A stretch of DNA of 5,854 nt from Bacillota bacterium (GTDB taxonomy: Bacteria; Bacillota; Clostridia; Lachnospirales; Anaerotignaceae): contig JAEZPX010000039.1 in NCBI GenBank assembly GCA_023413275.1, positions 1-5,854 on the forward strand. Direction: 5' to 3'. The first letter of the stretch is position 1; each line of letters begins with the position of its first letter. A program made the position numbers and the translations under genes. This document shows positions 5,772 through 5,854 of the stretch, in pieces. The notes under the pieces were generated by a model, which saw only the letters and a program-made list of their open reading frames with translations, had not been told where the DNA came from and made no database searches.

Positions 5772-5801
5772 TGAGGCAGATTGCTTATGTGGTCTGCCTC
5801 A
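5772..5801 (+). repeat. 9-bp hairpin in the Gly-Cys tRNA spacer
   Basis: TGAGGCAGA (5772-5780) pairs perfectly with TCTGCCTCA (5793-5801) over a 12-base loop. The stem resembles that of an intrinsic terminator but the bases after it (AATATTGATGG) are not a T run, and tRNA-Cys begins 9 bases later. It is more likely a processing or partial attenuation element than a full stop. Confidence 0.6.
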
Positions 5802-5809
5802 ATATTGAT

Positions 5810-5854
<45 letters not shown>

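Overview
The window looks like chromosomal DNA from a low-GC Gram-positive anaerobe, probably a clostridial Bacillota. The reasons are AT-rich spacers, very strong GGAGG-type ribosome binding sites, GTG and TTG starts backed by such sites, tRNA genes that encode their own CCA, and a gene content built around sodium-coupled amino-acid uptake and amino-acid breakdown. The species cannot be named from the sequence alone.

Layout. (1) 1-356, minus strand: the first 118 codons of an omega-amidase/Nit2-type carbon-nitrogen hydrolase, cut by the window edge. (2) 357-682: an intergenic stretch with a strong bidirectional terminator and a second inverted repeat. (3) 683-2059, minus strand: an 11-helix bacterial neurotransmitter:sodium symporter (NSS), related to MhsT and Tyt1. 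(4) 2060-2280: a divergent promoter region with repeated GCAGT motifs and a near-palindrome, a likely shared control region. (5) 2281-3531, plus strand: a [4Fe-4S] L-cysteine desulfidase/serine dehydratase-alpha family protein (the YhaM/CyuA, UPF0597 group). It keeps the three cluster cysteines but has valine in place of the catalytic cysteine. (6) 3532-3768: a spacer with a well-placed start signal for a 20-codon ORF, an extended -10 promoter and competing hairpins ahead of the next gene. (7) 3769-5319, plus strand: a divergent AGCS-family (alanine/glycine:cation symporter) transporter starting at TTG. (8) 5326-5407: a large branched hairpin. (9) 5526-5854: a tRNA cluster, Phe(GAA)-Gly(GCC)-Cys(GCA), behind a good sigma-A promoter, with a hairpin in each spacer; tRNA-Cys runs off the window.

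How the genes may work together (inference). Two unrelated Na+-coupled amino-acid importers flank and share control space with an oxygen-sensitive-type Fe-S beta-eliminating lyase. This suggests a scavenging module that imports an amino acid and splits it to a 2-oxoacid and ammonia. The lyase lacks the cysteine that acts as base in the characterised cysteine desulfidase, and the AGCS transporter has altered residues in both substrate-lining segments. The substrate may therefore not be plain cysteine, alanine or glycine. This is the most interesting point in the window. The rest is ordinary housekeeping sequence with some unexplained RNA structure.
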